NCBI GenBank assembly: GCA_030652255.1
Contig: JAUSAZ010000146.1
Location: forward strand, 1 to 56,815
Direction of reading: 5' to 3'
Length of the DNA stretch: 56,815 bases
Origin: Myxococcales bacterium
Lineage (GTDB): Bacteria > Myxococcota_A > Polyangia > Polyangiales > Ga0077539
The notes below the pieces were generated by a model, which was not told the origin of the DNA, did no database searches, and saw only the letters and a list, made by a program, of their open reading frames with translations. A program made the translations under genes and the position numbers. Shown here in pieces: positions 7,086-15,538 of the stretch (position 1 is its first letter; every line of letters starts with the position of its first letter).

Positions 7086-8252
7086 TCACTCCTCGACGCG
7101 GACGCGCACGCGACCGAACACCGCGCGGTGGTCGGAGCAGACGCCGGTGCAGTCGGTGGGGATGTCGAAGGTGTTGCCGGCGTACGCGTCGTCGACGATG
7201 CGGTTCTCGCGCACGAAGATGAAGTCGATCCTCGCGCCCTGGGAGCATGGGCCCGCGGTCGCCCCGGGCAGCGAGCGCTCGCCGTACCCGGGGCAGTGCT
7301 CGGGGTCGGCGTCGTCGAGCTCGTGGTAGCGGCCGCGGTTGTCGGGGTTGTTCCGGGTGTTGGCGGCGGCGGTGTAGAGGGTGTTCAGGCCCGGGTCGTT
7401 GGAGGTGAGGTTGAGGTCGCCGGACAGGATGACCGTGTCGCGGCGGTCGTCCCACCACTGTTCGAGCCGATCGAGGACGCGGCCCAGCTGCGTGCGGGCG
7501 GCGGAGTCCCCGGGCGTGAGGTGCGTGCTGCAGAAGCGCAGGTGCGGCAGCGCGGGGACCTGCGCGCAGAGCAGGTTGCGGTTGCCGTACTGGTCCTCGC
7601 CCACCGTCTGCCGGGTGACGTTCTGGATGCCGAGGCGGCTGAAGATGGCGTTGCCGACGATGGCCGGCCGCTCGTCGCCGACGTATGCGCCGATGTCCAC
7701 GCGCGGCCCGAGGCGCCAGAGGTCCCGGAGCGCGGCCTCGATGGACTCGAACTGCCCGGGGCAGACCTCGTTGAGGCCCACGAAGTCGACGTCGTTCTCC
7801 CGCGCATAGCGCACGACGGCGCGGGTGATGAGCGCGGTCTGGCAGTCGTTCTCCTTGCCGCCCGCGATGTTCCAGTGGAGCACTCGGTAGTTTCGCTCGA
7901 CGACCGTCGGACCGGGGGGCCCGGTGTCGGGACGGGGGGTTCCCACGTCGGGACGGGGAGTACCCACGTCGGGACGGGGGGTTCCAACGTCGGGAGGGGG
8001 CGTGGCCGCGTCCATCCGCGTCCCCGCGTCGGGGGGAGAGGTGACGTCCTCGCCGCGAGGGCCTCCATCGAAGCCCACGACGCCAGCGTCCACGGGGCCG
8101 ACTGCATCGTGGGCCTCGAAGGCGTCGGACTCGACCGGCGCGTCGGGCTCCGAGACGGCGGCGTCGGGCTCGTCTTCGAGCTCGGACGGGTCAGCGCACC
8201 CGACCAGGGCGAGCGCTGAAAGCAACACGATGGGGGTCAGTGACTGGCGCAC
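7086..8252 (-). CDS. Lipoprotein endonuclease/exonuclease/phosphatase-family enzyme
   Basis: The product has 388 residues. A lipoprotein signal ends at LALVGC (Cys19). Residues 20-115 are an acidic Asp/Ala/Pro linker with tandem PDVGTPR repeats. The EEP (DNase I-like) fold runs from about 118 to the end: LHWNIAGG, the metal-binding Glu in LNEVCP, STHL, SGDLN, a late IDFIFVR, and the terminal SDHRAV with the catalytic His. All metal-site signatures are present, so it is probably an active surface nuclease or phosphodiesterase/sphingomyelinase-type enzyme. The substrate cannot be told from sequence. It faces away from the cyclase gene by about 50 bp on the same strand. Confidence 0.85.
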   Translation of the reverse strand: MRQSLTPIVLLSALALVGCADPSELEDEPDAAVSEPDAPVESDAFEAHDAVGPVDAGVVGFDGGPRGEDVTSPPDAGTRMDAATPPPDVGTPRPDVGTPRPDVGTPRPDTGPPGPTVVERNYRVLHWNIAGGKENDCQTALITRAVVRYARENDVDFVGLNEVCPGQFESIEAALRDLWRLGPRVDIGAYVGDERPAIVGNAIFSRLGIQNVTRQTVGEDQYGNRNLLCAQVPALPHLRFCSTHLTPGDSAARTQLGRVLDRLEQWWDDRRDTVILSGDLNLTSNDPGLNTLYTAAANTRNNPDNRGRYHELDDADPEHCPGYGERSLPGATAGPCSQGARIDFIFVRENRIVDDAYAGNTFDIPTDCTGVCSDHRAVFGRVRVRVEE

Positions 8253-8303
8253 GGGGGACCTCTACGGGGGGAGCGTCGAACCGTAGCACCGTCGACCGCG
8301 GCC

Positions 8304-8933
8304 TCATCGGGGGTAGTCGAGGAGGAAGCAGCGCGCGGCGCCCGGCACCACCGCGGCGTACTCGCTGAACGACAGCCCATCGAGCGCGCCCGCGGCGTCG
8401 CGGACCGCCTGCGTGACGAGCACCTCGTTGGCCTTCGCGATGTCCTCGCCGAGCTTGCTCGCGGCGTTGACCTCGGCGCCGAACACGTCGAGGTCGCCGA
8501 TGCGCAGCACGCGCCCGTAGCCGATGCCCACGCAGAGCAGCACCTGGGACTCCGGCGGGCGCTGGTCGTTGAAGCGCTGACACGCGCGCTGCATCTCCAC
8601 CGCGCAGCGCACCGCGCTCGCCGCCCGCTTGAACAGGATCAGGAAGCTGTCGGCCTCGATCTTGATCAGCACGCCGTCGTGCTCCGAGACGATGGGCAGC
8701 AGCAGGCGCTTCTGCTCGAAGATCTCCTGGAGGAAATGGATGATCCCGAAGGCCTCGACCTGCCGCGAGAAGCCCGCGAGGTCGGTGAACATCACGGCCC
8801 ACTCCTCGCCGAAGAGGTCCCAGATGCGCTGGTCGATGCGCGCGACGTCGGCGCCGGGGCGGGACCGCTGCTCGATGAGGTTCCAGAGGCGGACCTCGCT
8901 GCCCTTGAGCTCGACGTCGGAGAGGGTGGCCAT
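8304..8933 (-). CDS. Class III adenylate/guanylate cyclase-domain protein
   Basis: The 209-residue product begins at ATG 8933 (MATLSDVELKG). The catalytic domain starts with VMFTDLAGFS (first metal Asp), then KIEADSFLILF, where the usual GDG is ADS but the second metal Asp is kept, and a VNAASKLGEDIA helix after DVFGAEV, matching the V-N-x-A region. There is no signal peptide, membrane segment or other regulatory domain. Only 115 bp separate its start from the divergent NTPase/TPR genes, which suggests a shared promoter region and a common function. Whether it makes cAMP, cGMP or another nucleotide cannot be judged. Confidence 0.8.
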   Translation of the reverse strand: MATLSDVELKGSEVRLWNLIEQRSRPGADVARIDQRIWDLFGEEWAVMFTDLAGFSRQVEAFGIIHFLQEIFEQKRLLLPIVSEHDGVLIKIEADSFLILFKRAASAVRCAVEMQRACQRFNDQRPPESQVLLCVGIGYGRVLRIGDLDVFGAEVNAASKLGEDIAKANEVLVTQAVRDAAGALDGLSFSEYAAVVPGAARCFLLDYPR

Positions 8934-9048
8934 CGGCCGCGAGTGTACCCTCGCTCCGTGCAGACGGTCGCGTCTCGCCCCCACCCGGAGGGCCGCGGGA
9001 GGCCGCGCGAGGCCCTGGCAGGACGCAGCGTGGTAGCGTGCGGCCGAC

Positions 9049-10052
9049 ATGGATCTCGCGAAGCTCCAACCGATCTACAACGCCTGCAACCCAGACGAAT
9101 CTCTCAAACCTGACGACCCGCGCAACGTGGATTTCGATGCGCTGTACCAGGGCGACGAGGCGCTGCGGGGCGGGCCGTGGGTGCGGCGCATCGCCCGGCA
9201 GATCGAGCTCTCGGGGACGACCCCGGTGTGCAAGCTGTTCACGGGGCTGCGCGGGTCGGGCAAGTCGACGGAGCTTCTCAGGCTCGCCGCGCGGCTGCGG
9301 CAGCCGGGCGGACCCCACCTGCTGCCGGTGCTCATCGACGCCGAGGAGATGCTCGATCTCTCCGCGGAGGTCGACGTCCCGGACATCCTGGCGACGCTGG
9401 TGTTCGGGACGGAGCGCGAGCTCCTGCGGGCCGAGAGCCGGAACCCCGACGACGCCCTCAAGGATGGCTACCTCCGCCGCTTCAGCAGCTGGCTGCTCCG
9501 CACCGACGTCAGCCTGAAGGAGGCAGAGCTGGGCGGCGGAGACCTGGGTCACCTCGTGCTGGAGATGAAGACCCGGGAGACCGTGCGACAGCGGGTGCGG
9601 GCCATCATCGGGGCGCACATGACGACCTTCCTGCGCGAGGTGCGACAGGAGCTCACGCTGCTCAACAACCGGGCGAAGAAGCTCGGGTTCGGTTCAAGGG
9701 GGTGGTCATCATCTACGACTCGCTGGAGAAGCTGCAGGGCATCAGCGCGACGTGGCCCGACGTGCTCCAGAGCGCCGAGCGGGTGCTGACGCGGGCCGGC
9801 GACGCGTACCGGCGCGTGGTGCTCGCGAGCGGCGCGCTCGACTGGCTGACCCGCGTGGTGGGCGAGCAGGCGCTGCGGCTGGAGACCGACGCCGACCGCG
9901 AGTCCGCCGACCGGATGCTCGCGGCGAGCGTGGTGCTCCGCTACCTCAACGACACCGAGTGGTTCGAGCTGCACCCGGCGGTCTACGAGATCCCGCAGCT
10001 GAAGCTCAAGCGAGCCGAGTCGCTCGAAGAGAAGCGGCAGCGTGAGCCTTGA
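9049..10052 (+). pseudogene. STAND/AAA-like P-loop NTPase, single-base frameshift
   Basis: The first part encodes PIYNACNP, a Walker A loop GLRGSGKSTELLRLA at about residues 65-79 and a VLIDAEEMLDL strand. After KKLGF near base 9690 the frame changes. The continuing frame gives FKGVVIIYDSLEKL (Walker B with Asp) and a C-terminal helical part ending LHPAVYEIPQLKLKR. One missing base, probably a C in the run gggttc-ggttc, restores a 334-residue protein, so this may be a sequencing error rather than real decay. The stretch between Walker B and the C-terminal part looks short for a STAND ATPase. The 3' end overlaps the TPR gene start by 11 bp. It is divergent from the cyclase gene. Confidence 0.7.
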
Positions 10053-11607
10053 AGAGCCCGCGGCGTGGCTCGACCTCGTCCGGTCGCACGCCGAGGTGCG
10101 ACGGCTCGTCCGGGCGCTGAGTCTCTCGCAGCGGTTTCACCTCTACCTCATCGTGTGCAGCGGGCCGCGGGTCGCGCGCGCGACCGCGTCGGTGCTGCGG
10201 GAGCTGCTGGCGACGGCGCGCGGCGCGACGGTCACGCTGCGGCATCTGCCGAGGGACCCGGACGACCCGTCGCCGGAGGAGAGGTTGACTCGCGAGTCCG
10301 CGACGGAGCGCGTGCTGCGCCCGCTCACGACGCCAGACGAGGCGGGCGCGGCGCACGGGGTGGTGCACGTCGTCGACGCCACGGGGTCGGTGCCGGACGA
10401 CGCCTGGGCGTGGTGCTTCCAGCGGCTCAACGAGCGGAGGAACGTCATCGCGCAGAGGCTCCACGGCGAGCTGGTGCTGTGCGTGACGCCCGCGCAGGAG
10501 ACCCAGCTGGCGGCGATCGCGCCGGACCTGTGGTCGATCCGCAGCGGGACCTTCATGGTGGACGTCGAGGCGCCTCTGGTGGCTGCGTCTGCGCCGTGGC
10601 CGACGTGGCGACACATCGATCGCGACCGCAGTGAGCCCGACGCGGAGGCGGAGCGGAGGCGCGCGGAGGAGGAGCTGGTCCAGGCGCGAGCGTGGGCCGC
10701 CGGGTCGCCGGACGACGCCGGTCGCAAGGAGAGCGTGGCGATCTGGCTGGAGCGCCTCGGTACGGCGCTCGAGGCGGAAGGACGATCCAACGAAGCGGCG
10801 GCGGCGTTGAGCGAGGCGGGCGCCCTGATCGAAGGGGTGCTGGCGGCCGCTCCGGAGCGACGCGAGCTCCGTCACTACCTCGTTGCACTGCGCCTCCTGA
10901 TGGTTGACCTGGCGACAGTGCAGGGGCGGCTGGACGACGCCCAACACATGCTGATCGAGCAGGTGCTGCCCGCGGTCGATGACCTCGGTGACGGGCGCGC
11001 CCGGGCGAGCGCCCTGCTTCAGTTGGCCGATGTCTTCATTGCACGTGGACAGTTGGAAGAGGCGCTGACGCTCCTCGAACAGGAGTCGATCCCCGCCTTC
11101 GAGCGACTCGGTGATGCGCGGTCCCACGCGGCTGCCATGGGCAGGGTGGCCGATATCTACGAGATGACCGGGCAGGCCGATGAAGCCCTGCGCATCCGTC
11201 GCGAGGTGGAGCTGCCCGTGTACCAGCAGCTGGGTGATGACCTCGCTCGCGCTTCCACCATGGGAAGGATCGCCGACTCCGAGCTCTCGCAGGGTCGACT
11301 GGAGAGCGCTCGCGAGATCCTGGAGCGCGAGGTGCTCCCCGCGAACGAACGCCTTGGTCACCACGAGGGCATCGCCTTCGCTTCATGGAGGCTCGGAGAG
11401 GTCCTCCTCCGTCAGAACAGGCCCGCCGAAGCTCTTCCGCTCGTTGAACGCGCCTTCGATCTGTTGCAGCGACTCGGGCACGCCCAGGGCCTCGCCGCCG
11501 TCGGCCGGGAGTACATCGCCCTCCTCGAACAGACCGGCGACGCCGATCGCGCCGCCGCGGTGCGCGCCGCGATCGAGGCCCATGCACGGCGCCTCGGCCT
11601 CGCCTGA
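10042..11607 (+). CDS. TPR protein with APDLW-type N-terminal domain
   Basis: The 521-residue product begins with GTG at 10042, overlapping the NTPase by 11 bp. Residues 1-185 form an alpha/beta domain: FHLYLIVCSGP, a VVHVVDATG strand, WCFQRLNERRN, LVLCVTP and APDLWSIRSG. In other bacteria a similar domain accompanies P-loop NTPases and TPR arrays. Residues 230-515 are at least six tetratricopeptide-like repeats with A-x-x-x-G-x and E-A-L patterns (for example ARASALLQLADVFIARGQLE). No enzymatic motif is visible. With the NTPase it looks like a split STAND-type sensor, with the TPR part as the likely recognition arm. This is inference from architecture. Confidence 0.75.
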   Translation: MSLEEPAAWLDLVRSHAEVRRLVRALSLSQRFHLYLIVCSGPRVARATASVLRELLATARGATVTLRHLPRDPDDPSPEERLTRESATERVLRPLTTPDEAGAAHGVVHVVDATGSVPDDAWAWCFQRLNERRNVIAQRLHGELVLCVTPAQETQLAAIAPDLWSIRSGTFMVDVEAPLVAASAPWPTWRHIDRDRSEPDAEAERRRAEEELVQARAWAAGSPDDAGRKESVAIWLERLGTALEAEGRSNEAAAALSEAGALIEGVLAAAPERRELRHYLVALRLLMVDLATVQGRLDDAQHMLIEQVLPAVDDLGDGRARASALLQLADVFIARGQLEEALTLLEQESIPAFERLGDARSHAAAMGRVADIYEMTGQADEALRIRREVELPVYQQLGDDLARASTMGRIADSELSQGRLESAREILEREVLPANERLGHHEGIAFASWRLGEVLLRQNRPAEALPLVERAFDLLQRLGHAQGLAAVGREYIALLEQTGDADRAAAVRAAIEAHARRLGLA

Positions 11608-11628
11608 ACGCCGCGCCCGGCGAGCGCC

Positions 11629-13230
11629 CTACGGCACGATGGCGCCGGGGAGTCCCGTCAGGCCCTCCGGGCCGGCGTAGGCAGCCGTCCAGGTCGCGCG
11701 GTACGCGGCCTCCTCGCGCGCCCAGCGGTCGTCGTCCCAGCCCAGCGCCGGCTGCGCCACGGCGCGCACCGCGGCGATGTGGTCGAGGCCACCGCGGGGG
11801 AGCAGCAGCCCGAGGCGCACGCGGCGCAGCAGGAGGTCGGAGAGGGTGACCACCCCTTCGGCGGTCGCGGCGTGCCGCAGCTCGCCCCAGAGCGCGACGG
11901 TGCCCGCGATGGGCCGAGCATCTGCGCCGTCGCCCAGCACCGCGCCCACCTCGCCGCCGTGGCGCCCGAGCAGGCGCACCCGGGCCGCGGGGCTGAGCGC
12001 GTCGGGCCACACGATCTCACCGGGCGCCTCGTCGAAGATGCGCCCGCGGGGCCCGAGGCCGCCGAGCTCGGCCTCCGCCGCGGCGAGCGCCTCGCGCGCC
12101 ATCACCGCGAAGGTGGTGAGCTTGCCGCCGGTGATGGTGAGCAGAGCCTCCTCGCGCCAGATGGCGTGCTCGCGGGACTCCTTGGAGGGGTCGGCCTTGC
12201 CCGTGTCGATCACCGGGCGCACGCCCGACCACGTGGAGATGACGTCCTCGGGGCCGAGCGCCAGCGAGGGGAAGGCCTTGCCCAGCACCTCCAGGAGGTA
12301 GGCCGTCTCGTCGTCGGAGATGGCCGGCTCGACGTCGAGGCCGCCGTGGTCGACGTCGGTGGTGCCGACGATGGTGACGCCCTCCCACGGGATCGCGAAC
12401 ACGGCGCGCTGGTCGCGCGGGTGCAGCAGGCTCACGGCCTCGGGCAGCGGCAGCCGGTCGGCCGAGAAGGTGAGGTGGCTGCCGCGGATGCGCCGCAGCC
12501 GCCCGGCGTGGCCGAGCTCGGCCCGCAGCTCGTCGGCCCACGCGCCGGTGGCGCTGATGACCACCTTCGCCTCGACCTCGACCTCCCGCGACGCCCCCGG
12601 GGCGGTGTCGCGCAGCACGGCCCCGCGCACCCGGCCGTCGCGGGTGCGGAGCAGCTTGTCGGCGCGCACGTAGTTGATCGCCGTGGCGCCGCGGCGGACG
12701 GCCTCGCGCAGCACCCGGAGCACCAGCCGGGCGTCGTCGGTCTGCGCGTCGAAGTAGTGGTAGCCGCCGAGCACGGCGGAGCCGCGCAGCGAGGGGATGC
12801 GCTCGACGATGGCCCCGGTGTCCTGGCCCCGGTGCGCCCACTTCCCTGCGAGGGCGTCGTACATGGCGAGGCCGACGCCGTACATCCACTGGGGCATCTG
12901 GTCGCCGGGGTAGGCGGCGAGGGAGAAGCCCAGCCGGTCGACGAGGCCGGGCGCCTCGGTCATCAGCCGCTCGCGCTCGCGCACCGACTTGCGCGTCACC
13001 AGGAACTGCCCCTGCCGCAGGTAGCGCAGCCCCCCGTGCACCAGCTTGGTCGATCGGCTCGAGGTGCCCGAGGCGAAGTCCTGCCCCTCCACCAGCAGCA
13101 CGCGCTTGCCGTAGCGCGCGGCCTCCGCGGCGATGCCCGCCCCGGTGATGCCGCCGCCGATCACGAGCAGGTCCCAGGGCTCCGCCCCGAGGTCGCGCCA
13201 GGTGTCGTCACGGTATGCGCTGGTCCACAT
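11629..13230 (-). CDS. glpD: Aerobic glycerol-3-phosphate dehydrogenase
   Basis: The 533-residue FAD enzyme oxidises sn-glycerol-3-phosphate to dihydroxyacetone phosphate and passes electrons to the quinone pool. The FAD Rossmann motif LLVIGGGITGAGIA is at residues 21-34, followed by the GlpD signature region SSRSTKLVHGGLRYL. STWSGVRPVID and TITGGKLTTF match the conserved C-terminal FAD/substrate region. The length is normal for GlpD. It starts at ATG 13230 and is convergent with the TPR gene, with 21 bp between the stops. No glycerol kinase or facilitator gene is adjacent. Confidence 0.93.
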   Translation of the reverse strand: MWTSAYRDDTWRDLGAEPWDLLVIGGGITGAGIAAEAARYGKRVLLVEGQDFASGTSSRSTKLVHGGLRYLRQGQFLVTRKSVRERERLMTEAPGLVDRLGFSLAAYPGDQMPQWMYGVGLAMYDALAGKWAHRGQDTGAIVERIPSLRGSAVLGGYHYFDAQTDDARLVLRVLREAVRRGATAINYVRADKLLRTRDGRVRGAVLRDTAPGASREVEVEAKVVISATGAWADELRAELGHAGRLRRIRGSHLTFSADRLPLPEAVSLLHPRDQRAVFAIPWEGVTIVGTTDVDHGGLDVEPAISDDETAYLLEVLGKAFPSLALGPEDVISTWSGVRPVIDTGKADPSKESREHAIWREEALLTITGGKLTTFAVMAREALAAAEAELGGLGPRGRIFDEAPGEIVWPDALSPAARVRLLGRHGGEVGAVLGDGADARPIAGTVALWGELRHAATAEGVVTLSDLLLRRVRLGLLLPRGGLDHIAAVRAVAQPALGWDDDRWAREEAAYRATWTAAYAGPEGLTGLPGAIVP

Positions 13231-13342
13231 GGTGATGGGTCTGATGCTTCCTCGCCGTGCCTCGCGGCGGGCGCGATCGGTTTCGGGCGCGCAGTGTTCA
13301 TCGGCGCCCCCTCCGTGTCGACCATCCCCCCCGAAAGGCCCC

Positions 13343-13897
13343 TCAGCGGAGGTACGACGCCAGCGGGTGGATCAACGCCTGCGCCGCGGGGTCTGGGAAG
13401 GCGCGCGCGGCGAGGGAGCACAGGGCGACGACGTAGGCGTGGTGCAGCGGCGCGCGCGCGGGCGACGGGCTCCACGACGAGAAGCGGTGCAGCTCGCCGT
13501 GGATGAGGGCCTCGTGGAGCACCGTCATCCCGTCCCGCGCCCCTTGTTGCACCGAGTGCAGCGGGAGCCTGGGCATCGCCGCGGCGAGGGCCTCGAGCGC
13601 GTCCGTGCCCAGCACCGCCTCCCACACCCGCGGCGTCGGGGGGTCGCCGTGCACCGGGGCGCTCATGCCCGCGTCGAGCATCGCCCAGGCGCGCGCGGCG
13701 AGGGGCATCGCGCGGAGCTCGATCCAGCCGCCGGCGTCGATGTCCGTCACCGTGATGGCGAGGTCGTCGTGGAAGGTCGGGTGCAGCTCCGCGCGCCACA
13801 CGCGCGACACGCCGGAGAACAACGGGTGGTCGAGCGGAGGCAGCCCGCAGCGGGCGCGCCAGGCCTCCGCGTAGCGCTGCCAGGGGTCGATCACCAC
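13343..13897 (-). CDS. Hypothetical protein
   Basis: The product has about 184 residues. Two tandem GTG codons (13897 and 13894) precede IDPWQRYAEAW, and coding-like sequence starts there; upstream codons do not look coding. The protein is mixed alpha/beta with FHDDLAITVTDIDAGGWIEL at about residues 41-60 and a His-rich helix LHEALIHGELHRFSSW in the second half. There is no signal peptide or membrane helix. It lies between glpD and the palindromic element. No family is recognised. Confidence 0.6.
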   Translation of the reverse strand: MVIDPWQRYAEAWRARCGLPPLDHPLFSGVSRVWRAELHPTFHDDLAITVTDIDAGGWIELRAMPLAARAWAMLDAGMSAPVHGDPPTPRVWEAVLGTDALEALAAAMPRLPLHSVQQGARDGMTVLHEALIHGELHRFSSWSPSPARAPLHHAYVVALCSLAARAFPDPAAQALIHPLASYLR

Positions 13898-13904
13898 GCG
13901 GCCC

Positions 13905-13979
13905 TCAGCCCCGCTGCGAGGAGTTGTAGAGGGCGCCGCGCTCGCCGTCGAAGTGCGGGTGCATCGTCTCGGGTGACAT
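13905..13979 (-). CDS. Possible 24-residue small ORF
   Basis: The frame runs from ATG 13979 to TGA 13905-13907 and reads as a natural peptide (for example MHPHFDGERGALYNSS). Nearly every third codon position is G or C, as in real genes of this genome. The stop is 8 bp before the GTG start of the hypothetical gene downstream. No good ribosome binding site is visible, so it may be a leader peptide, a gene fragment or chance. Confidence 0.3.
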   Translation of the reverse strand: MSPETMHPHFDGERGALYNSSQRG

Positions 13980-14138
13980 CGCCCCGGAGCGTGCCGCCGC
14001 CGGGCCGACGGCGTCAACGAGCGCAGAGGGCTCTTGGATCGAAAGAGTCCTGAGAGGCTGTGGAACTAGCGAGCATGCTGTCTACATGGCCTCCGCGAAG
14101 GCGATCGTCCCGCGGGAGATATCGCGCGCCCCCACTCG

Positions 14139-14529
14139 CGCCTTCGATCATCGGCCTCGCCCTCCGAGGGGACATGCCCGCCCACTGCCCACGCGAGGTG
14201 CCTCCGCGCTCGTCAGGGGGCCGAGTGAGGCTGCGTCCGGGGAGAAGAACCGCAAGGGTCGCAAGGGTCGCAAGGGTCGCAAGGCAGCGAAGGGCTGGAC
14301 GGGCAGGCGCTCCAGCCCTCCATCTCGCGTCGGGGTCCGGCATCGCTCCCACGACCTCGCGAACCTGAGGCGCAGCGCCAGCAGATCTCCTCCCTTGCGA
14401 CCCTTGCGACCCTTGCGGTTCTTCTCCCCGGACGCAGCCTCACTCGGCCCCCCGACGAGCGCGGAGGCACCTCGCGTGGGCAGCGGGCGGGCATGTCCCC
14501 TCGGAGGGCGAGGCCGATGATCGAAGGCG
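14139..14529. repeat. Large palindromic element, copy 1
   Basis: Near-perfect inverted arms lie at about 14139-14277 and 14392-14529 with a loop of about 115 bp. Visible arm differences are one base near 14186, one near 14215 and one extra 9-bp unit in the left arm. The arms contain CCACGCGAGGTGCCTCCGCG and tandem GGGTCGCAA units, which also occur in copy 2 at 29486-29787. The loop has its own small hairpin, GGCTGGA/TCCAGCC, near 14293-14317. Both strands read a similar junk peptide rich in RKGRK, which is not a gene. Between a divergent gene pair (13897 minus, 14629 plus). Confidence 0.8.
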
Positions 14530-14628
14530 TGTGCGGGCGCTCCACGCAACCCGTCAGAACCCTTGCGGAGCGATTCCCGTTGATCGTCCGACGCGGCCCG
14601 CGGGATCGCGGTAGGGGTTGAGCCCGCC

Positions 14629-15495
14629 ATGCGCTACGAAGGCTCCATCTACCGGCCGCCCTCGGAGGCCGACGCGCTCATCCTCCAGGCCACCATCGGG
14701 TGCTCCTGGAACCACTGCACCTACTGCGACATGTACCGCGCGAAGGCCTTCCGGGTGCGCGCGCTCGACGAGGTGCTCGCGGACCTCGACGACGCCGCCC
14801 GCCGCGACGACGCCGTCGAGAAGCTCTTCGTCGCCGACGGCGACGCGCTCGTGCTGCCGATGGACCACTGGCTGCCCATCCTCGACCGCGCCGCGGAGCG
14901 CTTCCCCCGGCTGCGGCGCGTGTCGGCCTACGCGATGGCCCGCAACGTCCTCGGCAAGACCGACTCGGAGCTGCGCGCCCTGCGCGAGCGCGGGCTCTCG
15001 CTGCTCTACGTGGGCCCGGAGTCCGGCGACGACGTCACCCTCAAGCGCATCGCGAAGGGCGACGACGCCGCGGCGCACGTCGAGGCCGCGCACCGCGCGC
15101 ACGCCGCGGGCATGGCGCTCAGCGTCATCGCGCTCCTGGGCGTCGGCATGGAGCGCAGCGAGGCGCACGCCGAGGGCACCGCGCGGCTCGTCACCGACAT
15201 GAACCCCGAGTACTTCTCGGCGCTCACGGTGACGATCGTGCCGGGCACCCCCCTGGCCACGCTCGCGGGGCGCGGGCGCTTCTCGGTTCCGCCGACGCCC
15301 GACCTGCTGCGCGAGCTGCGCGCCATGGTCGACCTCGCGCGCCCGACGGACGCGGTCTTCCGCACCAACCACGCGTCCAACCACCTGCCGCTCGGCGGGC
15401 GCCTCCCGCGCGACCGCGAGCGCATCGTCGCGCTCATCGACGCCGCCATCGACGGCCGCGTCCCGCTGCGCCCCGAGCGCTCGCGCGGGCTCTGA
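14629..15495 (+). CDS. Radical SAM protein
   Basis: The 288-residue product carries the 4Fe-4S motif as C-x4-C-x2-C in CSWNHCTYC at about residues 25-33, preceded by EADALILQATIGC. SAM-site elements follow: FVADGDAL, RVSAYAMARNVL, LYVGPESGDD and VIALLGVGME. This matches a widespread uncharacterised COG1032-type radical SAM family of about 290 residues that begins with YEGxIYRPPSEAD. There is no B12 domain or SPASM extension. The reaction is unknown. It stands alone, 100 bp after the palindromic element. Confidence 0.85.
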   Translation: MRYEGSIYRPPSEADALILQATIGCSWNHCTYCDMYRAKAFRVRALDEVLADLDDAARRDDAVEKLFVADGDALVLPMDHWLPILDRAAERFPRLRRVSAYAMARNVLGKTDSELRALRERGLSLLYVGPESGDDVTLKRIAKGDDAAAHVEAAHRAHAAGMALSVIALLGVGMERSEAHAEGTARLVTDMNPEYFSALTVTIVPGTPLATLAGRGRFSVPPTPDLLRELRAMVDLARPTDAVFRTNHASNHLPLGGRLPRDRERIVALIDAAIDGRVPLRPERSRGL

Positions 15496-15538
15496 CCGCC
15501 TTGCGACGCCACCCGCGCCTCCCCTAAGGTTGCCCCTC

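Noticed and set aside
3401..7222. A 1273-residue open frame on the plus strand across the P450 and fusion genes
   Set aside because: It is an Arg/Ala/Pro-rich shadow of the real frames, caused by very high GC. The P450 and Nudix motifs are in the other frames.
7921..8000. Tandem 20-24 bp repeats that look like a small CRISPR
   Set aside because: The repeats encode PDVGTPR in frame within the lipoprotein linker; no unique spacers and no cas genes.
14251..14284. GGGTCGCAA direct repeats as a CRISPR or an encoded RKGRK protein
   Set aside because: The units lie in the arms of the palindromic element and read the same junk peptide on both strands; there are no spacers.
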